Assembly: GCA_963754445.1 (NCBI GenBank) | Contig: CAVWFT010000002.1 | Span: forward strand, 372,001 to 436,000 | From: Bog-473 sp963754445 | GTDB taxonomy: Bacteria; Actinomycetota; Acidimicrobiia; Acidimicrobiales; RAAP-2 | Length of the DNA stretch: 64,000 nucleotides | Direction: 5' to 3' | The notes under the pieces: generated by a model | What the model saw: only the letters and a program-made list of their open reading frames with translations | What the model was told of the DNA's origin: nothing | Database searches by the model: none | Program-made: the position numbers and the translations under genes | Part shown: piece by piece, positions 1 to 7,376 of the stretch | Layout: every line of letters begins with the position of its first letter | How positions within the stretch are numbered: position 1 is the stretch's first letter

Positions 1-662
1 AACGTGCCGGCGTTGAGGATCCCGCCGGCCGGACCGCCCTGCTTGTTGTCAGCGGGAAACAGGATGGAGTTGTGGGTCACCGTCGAGTCGGTCAGGGTGA
101 GGCTCGCCCGCGCGTTGTTGGTCAGGCCGCCCCCGGTGGCGGAGACGTTCTTCGTGACGAGGACCTGATCCAGAGTCGTCGTGCCAGAGTTGACGAGCGC
201 GCCCCCCGTCTTACCGACCGGCGCACCCTTGGTCAGCTCGAGCGCGCTGAGGGTCACGGTCGCACTGGCTGCGACGTTCACCAACTGATGGGCCGAGGAC
301 TTGGTCTGCTTGACGACCGTCGCCGTCGAACCGGCGCCGGTCACGTCGATCGTGTTGGCCGTGAACGACAGGGGCCCGAGGCTCAAGGTGTACGTGCCCG
401 CCGGCACGGTCACGTCGATGGTCGAGCCCGCCGGCTCGGCGTCGGCCTCCTGGATGGCGGCGCGCAACGAGCAACGCCCGGAAGAGTCGGCGCACACGCC
501 ATTCCCCGGATGGGCGTCGGTCGAATCGGCCTTCGTGGTCACGGTGAACGTGTAGGTGGTGGACGCACCGGCGGGAGACGTTGGTCCGACGACCAACAAC
601 GCCGAGGAGATTCCGGCTGTCGCCGCAATCAGCGCAGACGTGGTCCGACGCACTCGATGCAT
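1..662 (-). CDS. Secreted CSLREA-type right-handed beta-helix protein (5' part only)
   Basis: The reading frame starts at an ATG and stays open to the left edge, so about 220 N-terminal residues are visible and the C-terminus lies outside the window. The N-terminus has basic residues (MHRVRR), a hydrophobic stretch and an AGA-like cleavage region near residue 33, which indicates export. Next comes VTTKADSTD and then CSLRAAI near residues 64-70, the CSLREA-type motif found at the start of many surface beta-helix proteins. The remainder has the Thr/Val/Asn-rich short-period repeats of such helices, with phrases such as GGGLTNNARASLTL. A second protein of this kind is encoded at 23.7-25.8 kb. 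The role is probably extracellular or surface-attached; the ligand is unknown. Confidence 0.75.
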   Translation of the reverse strand, partial: MHRVRRTTSALIAATAGISSALLVVGPTSPAGASTTYTFTVTTKADSTDAHPGNGVCADSSGRCSLRAAIQEADAEPAGSTIDVTVPAGTYTLSLGPLSFTANTIDVTGAGSTATVVKQTKSSAHQLVNVAASATVTLSALELTKGAPVGKTGGALVNSGTTTLDQVLVTKNVSATGGGLTNNARASLTLTDSTVTHNSILFPADNKQGGPAGGILNAGT

Positions 663-779
663 TTCGCTCCCCTCACCGGTCGCTGAGCGACCAGATGCTC
701 CCCTGTCGATGCGATCCGACCTCGCAGCGTGCGGGTCGTGCTCATTGTCACGGTGTTTGGTGACGGGAAGATGAAGAGG

Positions 780-809
780 CTCCGAACGTCAACGGTCGTT
801 CGTTCGGAG
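780..809 (-). terminator. Hairpin downstream of the P450 gene
   Basis: Perfect 9-bp stem CTCCGAACG/CGTTCGGAG with a 12-nt loop, beginning 12 nt after the stop codon of the minus-strand P450. On the minus strand it is followed by a pyrimidine-rich CCTCTTCATCTTC run and no true U-tract, so it is a probable, not certain, terminator. Confidence 0.5.
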
Positions 810-821
810 GGCGAGGACTCC

Positions 822-2024
822 TCAGACGGTGATCGGAATCTTGGTGTAGCCGCGGACGGTACTGGTCATGAGCGGTACGGCGTTGGCCTCGTCGACCGAC
901 CAGGTCGGGAAGCGCTTGAACGTCTCCTCGAGGGCGATGCGGCTCTCGGTCCGGGCCAGGGCGGCGCCGAGACAGAAGTGGATGCCGTAGCCGAAGGAGA
1001 GGTGGTGGTCGATCTTCCGGTGGATGTCGAAGCGGTCGGCGTCGGGGAAGGCCCGCTCGTCGCGACCGGCCGAGCCGGTGATCATCACGACCTTGGAGTT
1101 GGCCGGGATGGTCTGGCCGTAGACCTCGGTGTCGGCAGTGCACCAGCGGCTCTGCACCGGTGACGGTGCCTCGTAGCGGAGCAGCTCCTCGATGGCGTTG
1201 GGCAGGAGCGAAGGGTCGGCGGCCAGCTCGGCCCGCTGGTCGGGGTTGTGGTCGAGGGTCAGGCAGGCCCAGCCGAGGAGGCGGGCGACCGTCTCGGTGC
1301 CGGCGCTGCCGATGAGCAGCGCGAAGTTGACCGCCTGGTCCAGGGTGAGCTTGCGCACCTCGCCGTCGTCCTCGGTGATCTCCATGGCCAGCAGGTCGGT
1401 GAACATGTCGTCGCGCGGGTTCTTCTTGCGCTCGGTCAGGACCTCGGCCACGTAGCCCAGCATTTTGCCCATGGCCTCGGCCGAGATGTCGTTGGACATG
1501 CCCGTCTCGGGGTCGAGGTGGAAGGACTCGTCGATCCAGCCGCGGAACATGTCGCGGTCGGCCGGGTCCACCCCGAGCAGCGAGGCGATGACGTAGGCCG
1601 GGACGCGGGCGGCGAAGTCCTGCACGTAGTCGAACGAGCTCCGGCCGACGAGCTCGTCGAGCAGGCGGATGCACAGGGCCCGGATGTCCTCTTCGAGGAG
1701 CATCATGCGGCGCGGGGTGAAGGCCTTGGAGACCAGCCGGCGGTAGCGGGTGTGCTCGGGCGGGTCCATGAAGATCATGATCTCCATCTCCACCGGATCG
1801 GCCGTGATCATCTCCATCACGGTGCCGTGCCCGGAGAGGAAGGTCTTGGGGTCACGGCTGAAGGCGTCGACCTCGGCGAACCGGCTCACGGCGTAGAAGT
1901 CGAACTGCTCGTTGTAATAGAGCGGTTGCTCGTCGCGCAGGCGCTTCCAGATGGCGTGGGGGTCGCCCTTGTACTTCTCGTTGAGGGGGTCCCAGGCGAG
2001 AGGTTCGGTGTCGACTGCGGTCAT
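822..2024 (-). CDS. Cytochrome P450
   Basis: Soluble bacterial P450 of 400 residues, the usual length for the CYP107/CYP125-like bacterial classes. Visible landmarks are the I-helix oxygen-binding motif AGTET at 241-245, the K-helix ExxR as EELLR ending at R283, and the heme loop FGYGIHFCLG at 344-353 with C351 as the thiolate ligand. A longer frame extends upstream, but its extra 53 residues are Ser/Pro/Ala-rich and would run into the neighbouring kinase gene. The ATG used here is preceded by AGAAAGGA at suitable spacing. It needs a ferredoxin and reductase, which are not encoded nearby. The substrate cannot be read from sequence; a hydroxylation role in lipid or steroid turnover is a guess. 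Confidence 0.9.
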   Translation of the reverse strand: MTAVDTEPLAWDPLNEKYKGDPHAIWKRLRDEQPLYYNEQFDFYAVSRFAEVDAFSRDPKTFLSGHGTVMEMITADPVEMEIMIFMDPPEHTRYRRLVSKAFTPRRMMLLEEDIRALCIRLLDELVGRSSFDYVQDFAARVPAYVIASLLGVDPADRDMFRGWIDESFHLDPETGMSNDISAEAMGKMLGYVAEVLTERKKNPRDDMFTDLLAMEITEDDGEVRKLTLDQAVNFALLIGSAGTETVARLLGWACLTLDHNPDQRAELAADPSLLPNAIEELLRYEAPSPVQSRWCTADTEVYGQTIPANSKVVMITGSAGRDERAFPDADRFDIHRKIDHHLSFGYGIHFCLGAALARTESRIALEETFKRFPTWSVDEANAVPLMTSTVRGYTKIPITV

Positions 2025-2091
2025 CGCCGGAGTCCTTTCTGGCTGTGCTGCCGGGGGGTGGGCTGTCGGGGGCTGTGCTATCGAGACGTAG

Positions 2092-2925
2092 TCAGACGGA
2101 GAGGTGCTTGTCGTCCCAAAGCTTGATGCCGCCGAGGATGCCGGCGGTGTTGGGGACGACGGTGATGCGCTCGAGAATGGCACCGAGGTCGTCGCGGTTG
2201 ACCCGCTGTCCGTTGCCGCCCCCGATGAAGAGGTGATCGAAGAAGGTCAGGGCGTCGAGCCAGGCGATGGCCTTCTGCACCCGCTTGTTCCAGCGCTTGT
2301 CGCCGATGCTCTTGCGGGCCGGCTCGCCCAGCTGCTCGTTGAAGGTCTCGCCCTTGCGGAATTCGCGGTGGGCGAACTCCATGTGGGGCAGGAGGGCGCC
2401 GTCCATGAAGAAGGCGGTGCCGAAGCCGGTCCCGAGGGTGATGACGGCCTCGAAGCCTTTGCCCTGCACGACGGCCGCCCCCTGCACGTCGGCGTCGTTG
2501 GCCACCCGGGCCGGCTTGCCGATGGCCTTGGCCAGGGCACTGGCCAGGTCGAAGTCGGACCAGGCCTTGACCAGGTCGGGCACCACGTCCGAACCCGGTC
2601 CCTTCTTGGTCACGAAGTGGGGGGCGCTGAGCACGTGGCCGTTGCGCACCATGCCGGGGAAGCCGGCGGAAATGCGGTCGACCTCGGGCAGCTTGTTGGA
2701 GAGCCCGGTCAGCTTCTCCACCAGGAGCTCGGGCGGGAGCGGGTAGGTGGTCGGGATCTTGACCCGGTCGGCCACCACGCCGCCGGTGGCGTCGAGGACG
2801 TTGGCCTTGAGGCCGGTGCCGCCGATGTCGATGGCGAGCGTGAAGGGGTGGTCGTGCGATTCCGAAGGAGCCGCGTCGGCCGCGGTGTCCTCGGCTCCGG
2901 TGTCCGCCTGGGCGCTGTCGATCAC
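2092..2925 (-). CDS. ppgK: Polyphosphate glucokinase (ROK family)
   Basis: ROK-family sugar kinase close to actinobacterial polyphosphate glucokinases, which phosphorylate glucose with polyphosphate (and often ATP). The N-terminal phosphate-binding motif LAIDIGGTGLKANVLD is followed by GFPGMVRNG, the NDADVQG catalytic Asp region and the second phosphate loop LGTGFGTA. The C-terminal part contains FIGGGN and VPNTAGILGG, typical of the polyphosphate-using branch. The usual cysteine zinc site of classical ROK regulators is absent, as expected for PpgK. A GTG start is chosen because it lies just after the TetR gene; an upstream ATG would overlap TetR by 74 nt. It sits between a P450 and a TetR gene with 50-70 nt gaps, so a shared transcript is possible. 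The symbol rests on family resemblance. Confidence 0.82.
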   Translation of the reverse strand: MIDSAQADTGAEDTAADAAPSESHDHPFTLAIDIGGTGLKANVLDATGGVVADRVKIPTTYPLPPELLVEKLTGLSNKLPEVDRISAGFPGMVRNGHVLSAPHFVTKKGPGSDVVPDLVKAWSDFDLASALAKAIGKPARVANDADVQGAAVVQGKGFEAVITLGTGFGTAFFMDGALLPHMEFAHREFRKGETFNEQLGEPARKSIGDKRWNKRVQKAIAWLDALTFFDHLFIGGGNGQRVNRDDLGAILERITVVPNTAGILGGIKLWDDKHLSV

Positions 2926-2977
2926 GCCACGACTGTAGTCAGGAACAGGGCAAACGAGGTCCGGCGGACCGATCCGG

Positions 2978-3679
2978 TCATCCGTTGAGGACGTCGTGGA
3001 CGCAGGCGCGGAGCTGGTCACCCAACAGCTTGGCGTCCGGGAAGGCGTCACTGGTCAGGAACAGGCCGGCGAAGGCGGCACCGAAACCGGCGGCCATGCG
3101 CACCCGGTCGCGTTCGGGCACCCGCTCGTCGAGGATGATCTTGCGGAACTGGTTCTGGATGTCCTCGTGCTCGGCCTCGTGCTGGGCGTTGTGCAGCTTC
3201 TCGAGCACGGCCTGGTTGCGCTCGTGCATGAGGAAGAGCTTCCGCTGCGAGAGCATCTGGTCGACGATCTGGTCGAGCAGCTCACCCCACTGGGCCAGCG
3301 TGATCGGCTCGTCCCCCATCGCCATGAGGGCGCCCTTGCCGAACTCGTGCATGCGCATGTGCAGGGCGAGGAGGATGTCCTCCTTGCTCTCGAAGTGGTA
3401 GTAGAGGGCGGCCTTGGTGACGCCCAGCTGCTCGGCGATCTCCCGCAGGCTGGTGCCGTCGTAGCCCTGCTCCAAGAAGAGGTCGAGGGCAGCATCGAGG
3501 ATGCGCTCGCGGGTCGAGGCGGCATCGCCGGCCGGGACGGGGCGCTTCGGCTTCGTGGCCTGGGCGGACGTGGCCGTCGGCTCGGGTCCGTCGGCGGCGC
3601 TGGGGCCGGGGGCTGTGTTTGAGGGGTCGGCGCTTGTGGGCTCGGGGCTGGTTGCCTCTGGGTCGGCTGTCTGTGTCAT
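2978..3679 (-). CDS. TetR-family repressor, probable regulator of the divergent exporter
   Basis: The first ~50 residues are a low-complexity Pro/Ala/Thr/Ser tail. They are followed by a classic TetR DNA-binding domain: TRERILDAALDLFLEQGYDG, then TSLREIAEQLGVTKAALYYHF and SKEDIL. The C-terminal ~120 residues form the helical ligand-binding domain and are family-variable. The gene is divergent from a DrrAB-type ABC exporter. The 107-nt gap holds three 20-bp dyads of the form CTTAC-N10-GTAAG (one arm with a mismatch), the likely binding sites. The simplest model is autoregulation plus ligand-relieved repression of the exporter. The downstream ppgK gene follows after 52 nt on the same strand. 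Confidence 0.9.
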   Translation of the reverse strand: MTQTADPEATSPEPTSADPSNTAPGPSAADGPEPTATSAQATKPKRPVPAGDAASTRERILDAALDLFLEQGYDGTSLREIAEQLGVTKAALYYHFESKEDILLALHMRMHEFGKGALMAMGDEPITLAQWGELLDQIVDQMLSQRKLFLMHERNQAVLEKLHNAQHEAEHEDIQNQFRKIILDERVPERDRVRMAAGFGAAFAGLFLTSDAFPDAKLLGDQLRACVHDVLNG

Positions 3680-3709
3680 GTGGGTAATTTCTTCGGCTTC
3701 TTCGGCTGG

Positions 3710-3779
3710 CCTACTTGACGACAGGTAAGTCGGTTCCTTACCATGCGGTTAGTAAGTATCTTACTTAACGACCGGTAAG
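3710..3779. promoter_or_regulatory. Three tandem TetR operator-like dyads
   Basis: Three 20-bp dyads share the form CTTAC-N10-GTAAG: 3710-3729 (first arm CCTAC, one mismatch), 3737-3756 and 3760-3779 (both perfect). The outer two also share TACTT-ACGAC--GTAAG in direct orientation. They fill the gap between the divergent TetR and exporter genes and end 7 nt before the exporter ATG, so repressor bound here would block both promoters. Confidence 0.75.
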
Positions 3780-3786
3780 GAAGTCT

Positions 3787-4876
3787 ATGGCTACTCCTGA
3801 ATTGATGATTCAGGCCCAAGGATTGCAGAAGCGCTACGGCGAGACCCAGGCTCTGGCCGGGGTCTCCTTCGACGTGCCGGCGGGGACGATCCTGGGTCTG
3901 CTGGGGCCGAACGGCGCCGGCAAGACGACGGCGGTGCGGGTGCTGACCACCCTGGCCACACCCGACGCCGGGACGGCCACGGTGGCCGGGATCGACGTGG
4001 TGCGCCATCCCAACGACGTGCGGCGCCACATCGGCGTGGCCGCCCAGGACGCCACGCTTGGACGGCCTCTTGACCGGGCGCCAGAACCTGCAGCTGGTCG
4101 GCGAGCTGAGCGACATGGGCCGGGCCGCCTCCAGGCGCCGGGCCGAGGAACTGCTCGAGCGCTTCGAGCTGACGTTCGCCGCCGACCGGGTGCTCAAGGG
4201 CTACTCGGGCGGCATGCGGCGCCGGCTGGACCTGGCGGCCTCGATGATGACCCGTCCCCCGGTGCTCTTCCTCGACGAGCCGACGACGGGTCTCGACCCG
4301 ACGTCGCGCCAGCGGGTGTGGGAAGCCATCCGTGAGCTGCTGGGCGAGGGAGTGACCGTGTTGTTGACGACCCAGTATCTCGAGGAGGCGGACGAGCTGG
4401 CCGAGAAGATCGTGGTCGTCGACCACGGGCTGGTGATCGCCGACGGGACGCCCCAGGAGCTGAAGGAGGCGTCGCGGAGTGCCCGGCTGGAGGTGACCTT
4501 GGCCGCCGCCCATGTCGACGCGGTGCGGACGCTGGCGCCGCTGGTGGCCGGCGAGGTGACGGTGAGCGAGGACGGGCGCCAGCTGTCGGCCGGTGTCGAC
4601 ACGTCGGCCGGGTTGGCCACGGCCGTGGTCCGGGCGCTCGATGCGGCCGGGGTGCTGGTGGACAACATCGAGGTGCGCCAGCCGTCTTTGGACGACGTGT
4701 TCTTCTCGTTGACGGGGGCGCACGTGGACAAGGACGACGACGTGTCGGGTGGCTCGTCGAGTGGTGACGACGGTGGGGGTTCTGGGCCGGGCGACTCGTC
4801 CGGGTCTGGGTCTGGCGCCGGTGCCGGCTCTGGCGCCGGCCGTGAGGCTTCCGAGTTGGAAGGAGCGAACGTCTGA
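3787..4876 (+). pseudogene. DrrA-type ABC exporter ATPase, +1 frameshifted near codon 91
   Basis: ATP-binding subunit of a daunorubicin-resistance-type ABC-2 exporter. The first frame gives the start, Walker A (GPNGAGKTT) and the Q-loop (AAQDATL). At 4057-4060 the reading CTT-G must skip one base to continue into the second frame with DGLLTGRQNL, the signature YSGGMRRR, Walker B (VLFLDEPTTGLDPTSRQR), the TTQYL switch and the DrrA C-terminal domain with a Gly/Ser-rich tail. Without the shift the product ends at 4335 and lacks signature and Walker B. Joined, it is about 362 residues. Its stop overlaps the permease ATG (TGATG). Either one extra T is present (mutation or sequence error) or the gene is recoded; the partner permease has the same lesion. 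Confidence 0.8.
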
Positions 4877-5731
4877 TGACAACGACAACGTTGGCGCCGA
4901 CGTCGGTCGGCGTGGCGAGCCCACGATCGAACCGGGTGCTGGGGCCGTTGGCCGACATCTGGGCCATGACCCGGCGCAACCTGGTGCACATCTCGCGGGA
5001 GCCCATGCAGCTCTCCGACGTGACGATCCAGCCGGTGCTCTTCACCTTCCTGTTCGTCTTCATCTTCGGCGGGGCGATCCCGATCCCCGGAGGCGGCAGT
5101 TACAAGGACTACCTGCTGGCCGGGCTGCTGGCGCTTGAACCTGGTCACCTCGACCATGGGGACGGGCGTCGGGTTGGCCACCGACCTGCACGAGGGGATG
5201 ATCGACCGCTTCCGGGCCCTACCCATGTGGCGCCCGGCCGTGCTCTTCGGTCGCTCGGTGGCGGACTTCATGACGCAGTGCCTGTGCGCACTCATTGTGG
5301 GGCTGACCGGGTTGGTGGTGGGGTGGCGCACCGATGCCTCCTTCCTCGGGGTCATCGCCGGGTTCATGGTGGTGCTGTTCTTCGCCTACTCGCTGACGTG
5401 GATCGCCCAGTGCGTGGGCTTGAACGCCAAGAGCCCGGAGTCGGCGGCGTCGTTCGGCTTCATCGTGCTGTTCCCGCTCGCCTTCGTGTCCAACGCCATG
5501 GTGCCGACGGCGCACATGCCGGGCTGGCTGCAGGCGATCGCCGACTGGAACCCCGTCTCTGCGGTCTGCGCGGCAGCCCGGGACCTGTGGGGCAACCCGA
5601 ACCCGTCGCACCTGATCGACGCCTGGCCGATGCAGCACCCGGTCGAGGCGTCGCTCATCTGGTCGGTGGTGATCCTGGCCGTGGCGGTGCCGTTGGCCTC
5701 GTGGTTCTTCAACAAGCGCTGCACCGACTGA
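4876..5731 (+). pseudogene. DrrB-type ABC-2 exporter permease, +1 frameshifted near codon 87
   Basis: Membrane subunit paired with the preceding ATPase. The first frame has a cytoplasmic start, a first membrane segment (VLFTFLFVFIFGGAIPI) and YKDYLLAGLLAL. At 5134-5137 the reading CTT-G must drop one base to continue as NLVTSTMGTGVGLATDLHEG, the conserved DrrB region with RFRALP. It then runs through four more hydrophobic segments and PGWLQAIADWNPVSAV, a hallmark of the family, to the stop. The rejoined protein is about 284 residues, normal for DrrB. The shift site GCGCTTGAAC is almost identical to that in the ATPase gene. AGGAG stands upstream of the ATG. The function if intact is efflux of a hydrophobic drug or lipid. 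Confidence 0.8.
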
Positions 5732-5810
5732 TTCGACTGCATCTTTGGTCCCCCCGGCCTCGGTCGTCGGCGCCTTGTCGCCGGCGGCCGTCGCCGCGTG
5801 AAGATCGGTT

Positions 5811-5846
5811 GACCAGGGGCCGGGATCCCGGCCCGGTCCCCTGGTC
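5811..5846. terminator. Bidirectional hairpin between convergent genes
   Basis: Perfect 9-bp outer arms GACCAGGGG/CCCCTGGTC enclose a GC-rich inner palindrome (CCGGGATCCCGG). It lies between the exporter permease and the convergent YCII gene, so it can stop transcripts from both sides. No T-run follows on either strand. Confidence 0.6.
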
Positions 5847-5876
5847 AGCTGTGACGTCCGCGTTGCGTGGCCGCTG

Positions 5877-6248
5877 TCACGGGCGCCGCTCGGGCGGATC
5901 CTCTGTCTCGCCTCGGAACGGCCGCACCTCGACCGGCAGCGTGGTTGCTGCGGCAAGCTTGCGGCCCCACTCGAGCGCCTCGTCGTCGCCGGCCGCCCTG
6001 ATGACGTTGAAGCCGCCGATGTGTTCCTTGCTCTCCACGTAGGGCCCGTCGGTCATCGGCATCTTGTGGCGACGGGGATGCACGACCTTGGCCAGGCCGG
6101 GGGCGTCCAGTCCGCCCGAGAACACCCAGGCGCCGGCCGAGCGGAGCTCCTCGGTGAGGTCCTGGAGGTCGCGGTCGATCTGTGCCAGCACGTCGGCCGC
6201 CGGGAGGTCACCGTCGGGCTGGTAGATGCTGAGCAGGTACTGCTTCAT
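5877..6248 (-). CDS. YCII-related (DGPF-type) small protein
   Basis: A 123-residue single-domain protein of the YCII/DGPF family (ferredoxin-like fold). The conserved pieces are MKQYLLSIYQP at the start, the Ala-Trp-Val-Phe strand (AGAWVFSGGL), the DGPYVESKEHIGGF motif that names the family, and PVEVRPF at the end. The ATG chosen begins the domain exactly and has GAGGAA 6 nt upstream; a longer frame adds only a basic stretch. Such proteins often sit beside ECF sigma factors; none is seen here. The biochemical role is unknown, and some homologues are dehydrochlorinase-like or antibiotic-biosynthesis accessory proteins. The neighbouring DHFR-like gene is on the same strand about 80 nt upstream, so they may be co-transcribed. 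Confidence 0.82.
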   Translation of the reverse strand: MKQYLLSIYQPDGDLPAADVLAQIDRDLQDLTEELRSAGAWVFSGGLDAPGLAKVVHPRRHKMPMTDGPYVESKEHIGGFNVIRAAGDDEALEWGRKLAAATTLPVEVRPFRGETEDPPERRP

Positions 6249-6331
6249 CTGCCGTTCCTCTCCTTGGCGGCGTCGTCCCGCCACGTGCCGCCGTGTCGGC
6301 CTCGATCCTGTCCCGCGATGCGCACCGTCGT

Positions 6332-6919
6332 CTACACCTTGCCCGCGGACTCGTAGGTCGCCAGCACGACACCCGTGCCCGTGACCGAGGAGTCGACCAG
6401 CCGCAGCGCAGCCGGCGCTCCCCCGTCGCCGAACAGCCGGCGCCCGGCGCCGAGCACCAGCGGGTGGATCATCAGCAGGTACTCGTCGATGAGGTCCGCC
6501 GCCATCAGCGAGGCGATCAGCACGCCGCTCCCCATGATCACCAAGTTCGTGACGGATTTCCGCTTCAACTCCCTCACGGCGGCCGGGACGTCACCGTGGA
6601 GGAGGGTCGAGTTGGGCCAGTCGAGCGCCGCCGCCGGATTGCTCGAGGCGACGTACTTCTGGGTGCCGTTCAGCGCATCCATGAACGGGCCACCCTGGGC
6701 ATTCCAGGACGTGAGCAGCTGGTCGTACGTGCGCCGCCCGAACAGGAAGACCTGGTCCGGGCCCATCCGTTCACCCATCTTGGTGACCATCGCCTCGTCG
6801 CTGTATGGCACAGCCCATCCGCCGGCCTCGAAGCCACCGCGGGTGTCCTCGTCCGGTCGCCCCGGTCCCTGCATCACGCCGTCGAGCGTGACGGAGTTCG
6901 TCACCACTACCTTTCCCAT
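6332..6919 (-). CDS. Dihydrofolate reductase-like / RibD C-terminal domain protein
   Basis: A 195-residue protein of the DHFR/RibD-C superfamily (NADPH-binding Rossmann-like fold), resembling the YwjB/YyaP group. Visible elements are VVVTNSVTLDGVMQGPG at the N-terminus, LFGRRTYDQL in the middle, the nucleotide-loop region VIMGSGVLIASLMAADLID and HPLVLGAGRRLF near the C-terminus. Two ATG codons stand 6 nt apart; the inner one is preferred because GAGAGG lies 6 nt before it. Family members are usually annotated as dihydrofolate reductases without proof. The gene probably shares a transcript with the YCII gene downstream. Confidence 0.85.
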   Translation of the reverse strand: MGKVVVTNSVTLDGVMQGPGRPDEDTRGGFEAGGWAVPYSDEAMVTKMGERMGPDQVFLFGRRTYDQLLTSWNAQGGPFMDALNGTQKYVASSNPAAALDWPNSTLLHGDVPAAVRELKRKSVTNLVIMGSGVLIASLMAADLIDEYLLMIHPLVLGAGRRLFGDGGAPAALRLVDSSVTGTGVVLATYESAGKV

Positions 6920-7376
6920 GCTCATCCTCTCTCTGGCGTCCAACCCTTGGTGCCCCGTGGGTCGGGAGGCCTCCGGACTCCGGTTCTCAGCCGTCATACG
7001 AACGGCATCGGGCGATCTCGACAATTCGATCGCGACAGAGGCACGATTTTCGCGACGTGGAAATCGCAGGATTCGACGTCCGTCGGCGCCCGAATCGGCG
7101 CGACGCTTGTGAAGCGGATCACAACATGGCGCCGGTCGCCACGGTCCGACGAGACGGGTGGCGAGCAGTGGAACGGACGACGCAGCGAGGGCTTCGCTCT
7201 GTACCCGCGTAATTTCACCCGCCCATGCGGTCGAGGAGGCGATGGCGAGCACGCGTGCCGAGATGCGACGGACCATTGGCGAGGAGGAACCCGTGCACCC
7301 GGGAAGTGTGCTCTCTATACTCCGCCGCGGGTCGTTGTCGACCACACAACCATCCAGCTCGAAAGGCGGTTTTCGG
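6920..7376. promoter_or_regulatory. Divergent intergenic region with a candidate -10 box
   Basis: This ~457-nt gap between divergent genes holds no convincing protein gene. TATACT at 7316-7321 is the best -10 candidate for the secreted repeat protein, about 55 nt before its ATG; no good -35 is visible. A CGATTT/AAATCG dyad (7044-7066) lies mid-gap. Short frames here overlap on both strands and have no family resemblance. Confidence 0.35.

Noticed and set aside
912..921. GCGCTTGAAC, the same sequence as one exporter frameshift site
   Set aside because: It lies antisense within an intact P450 gene, so it is a useful control and not another frameshift.
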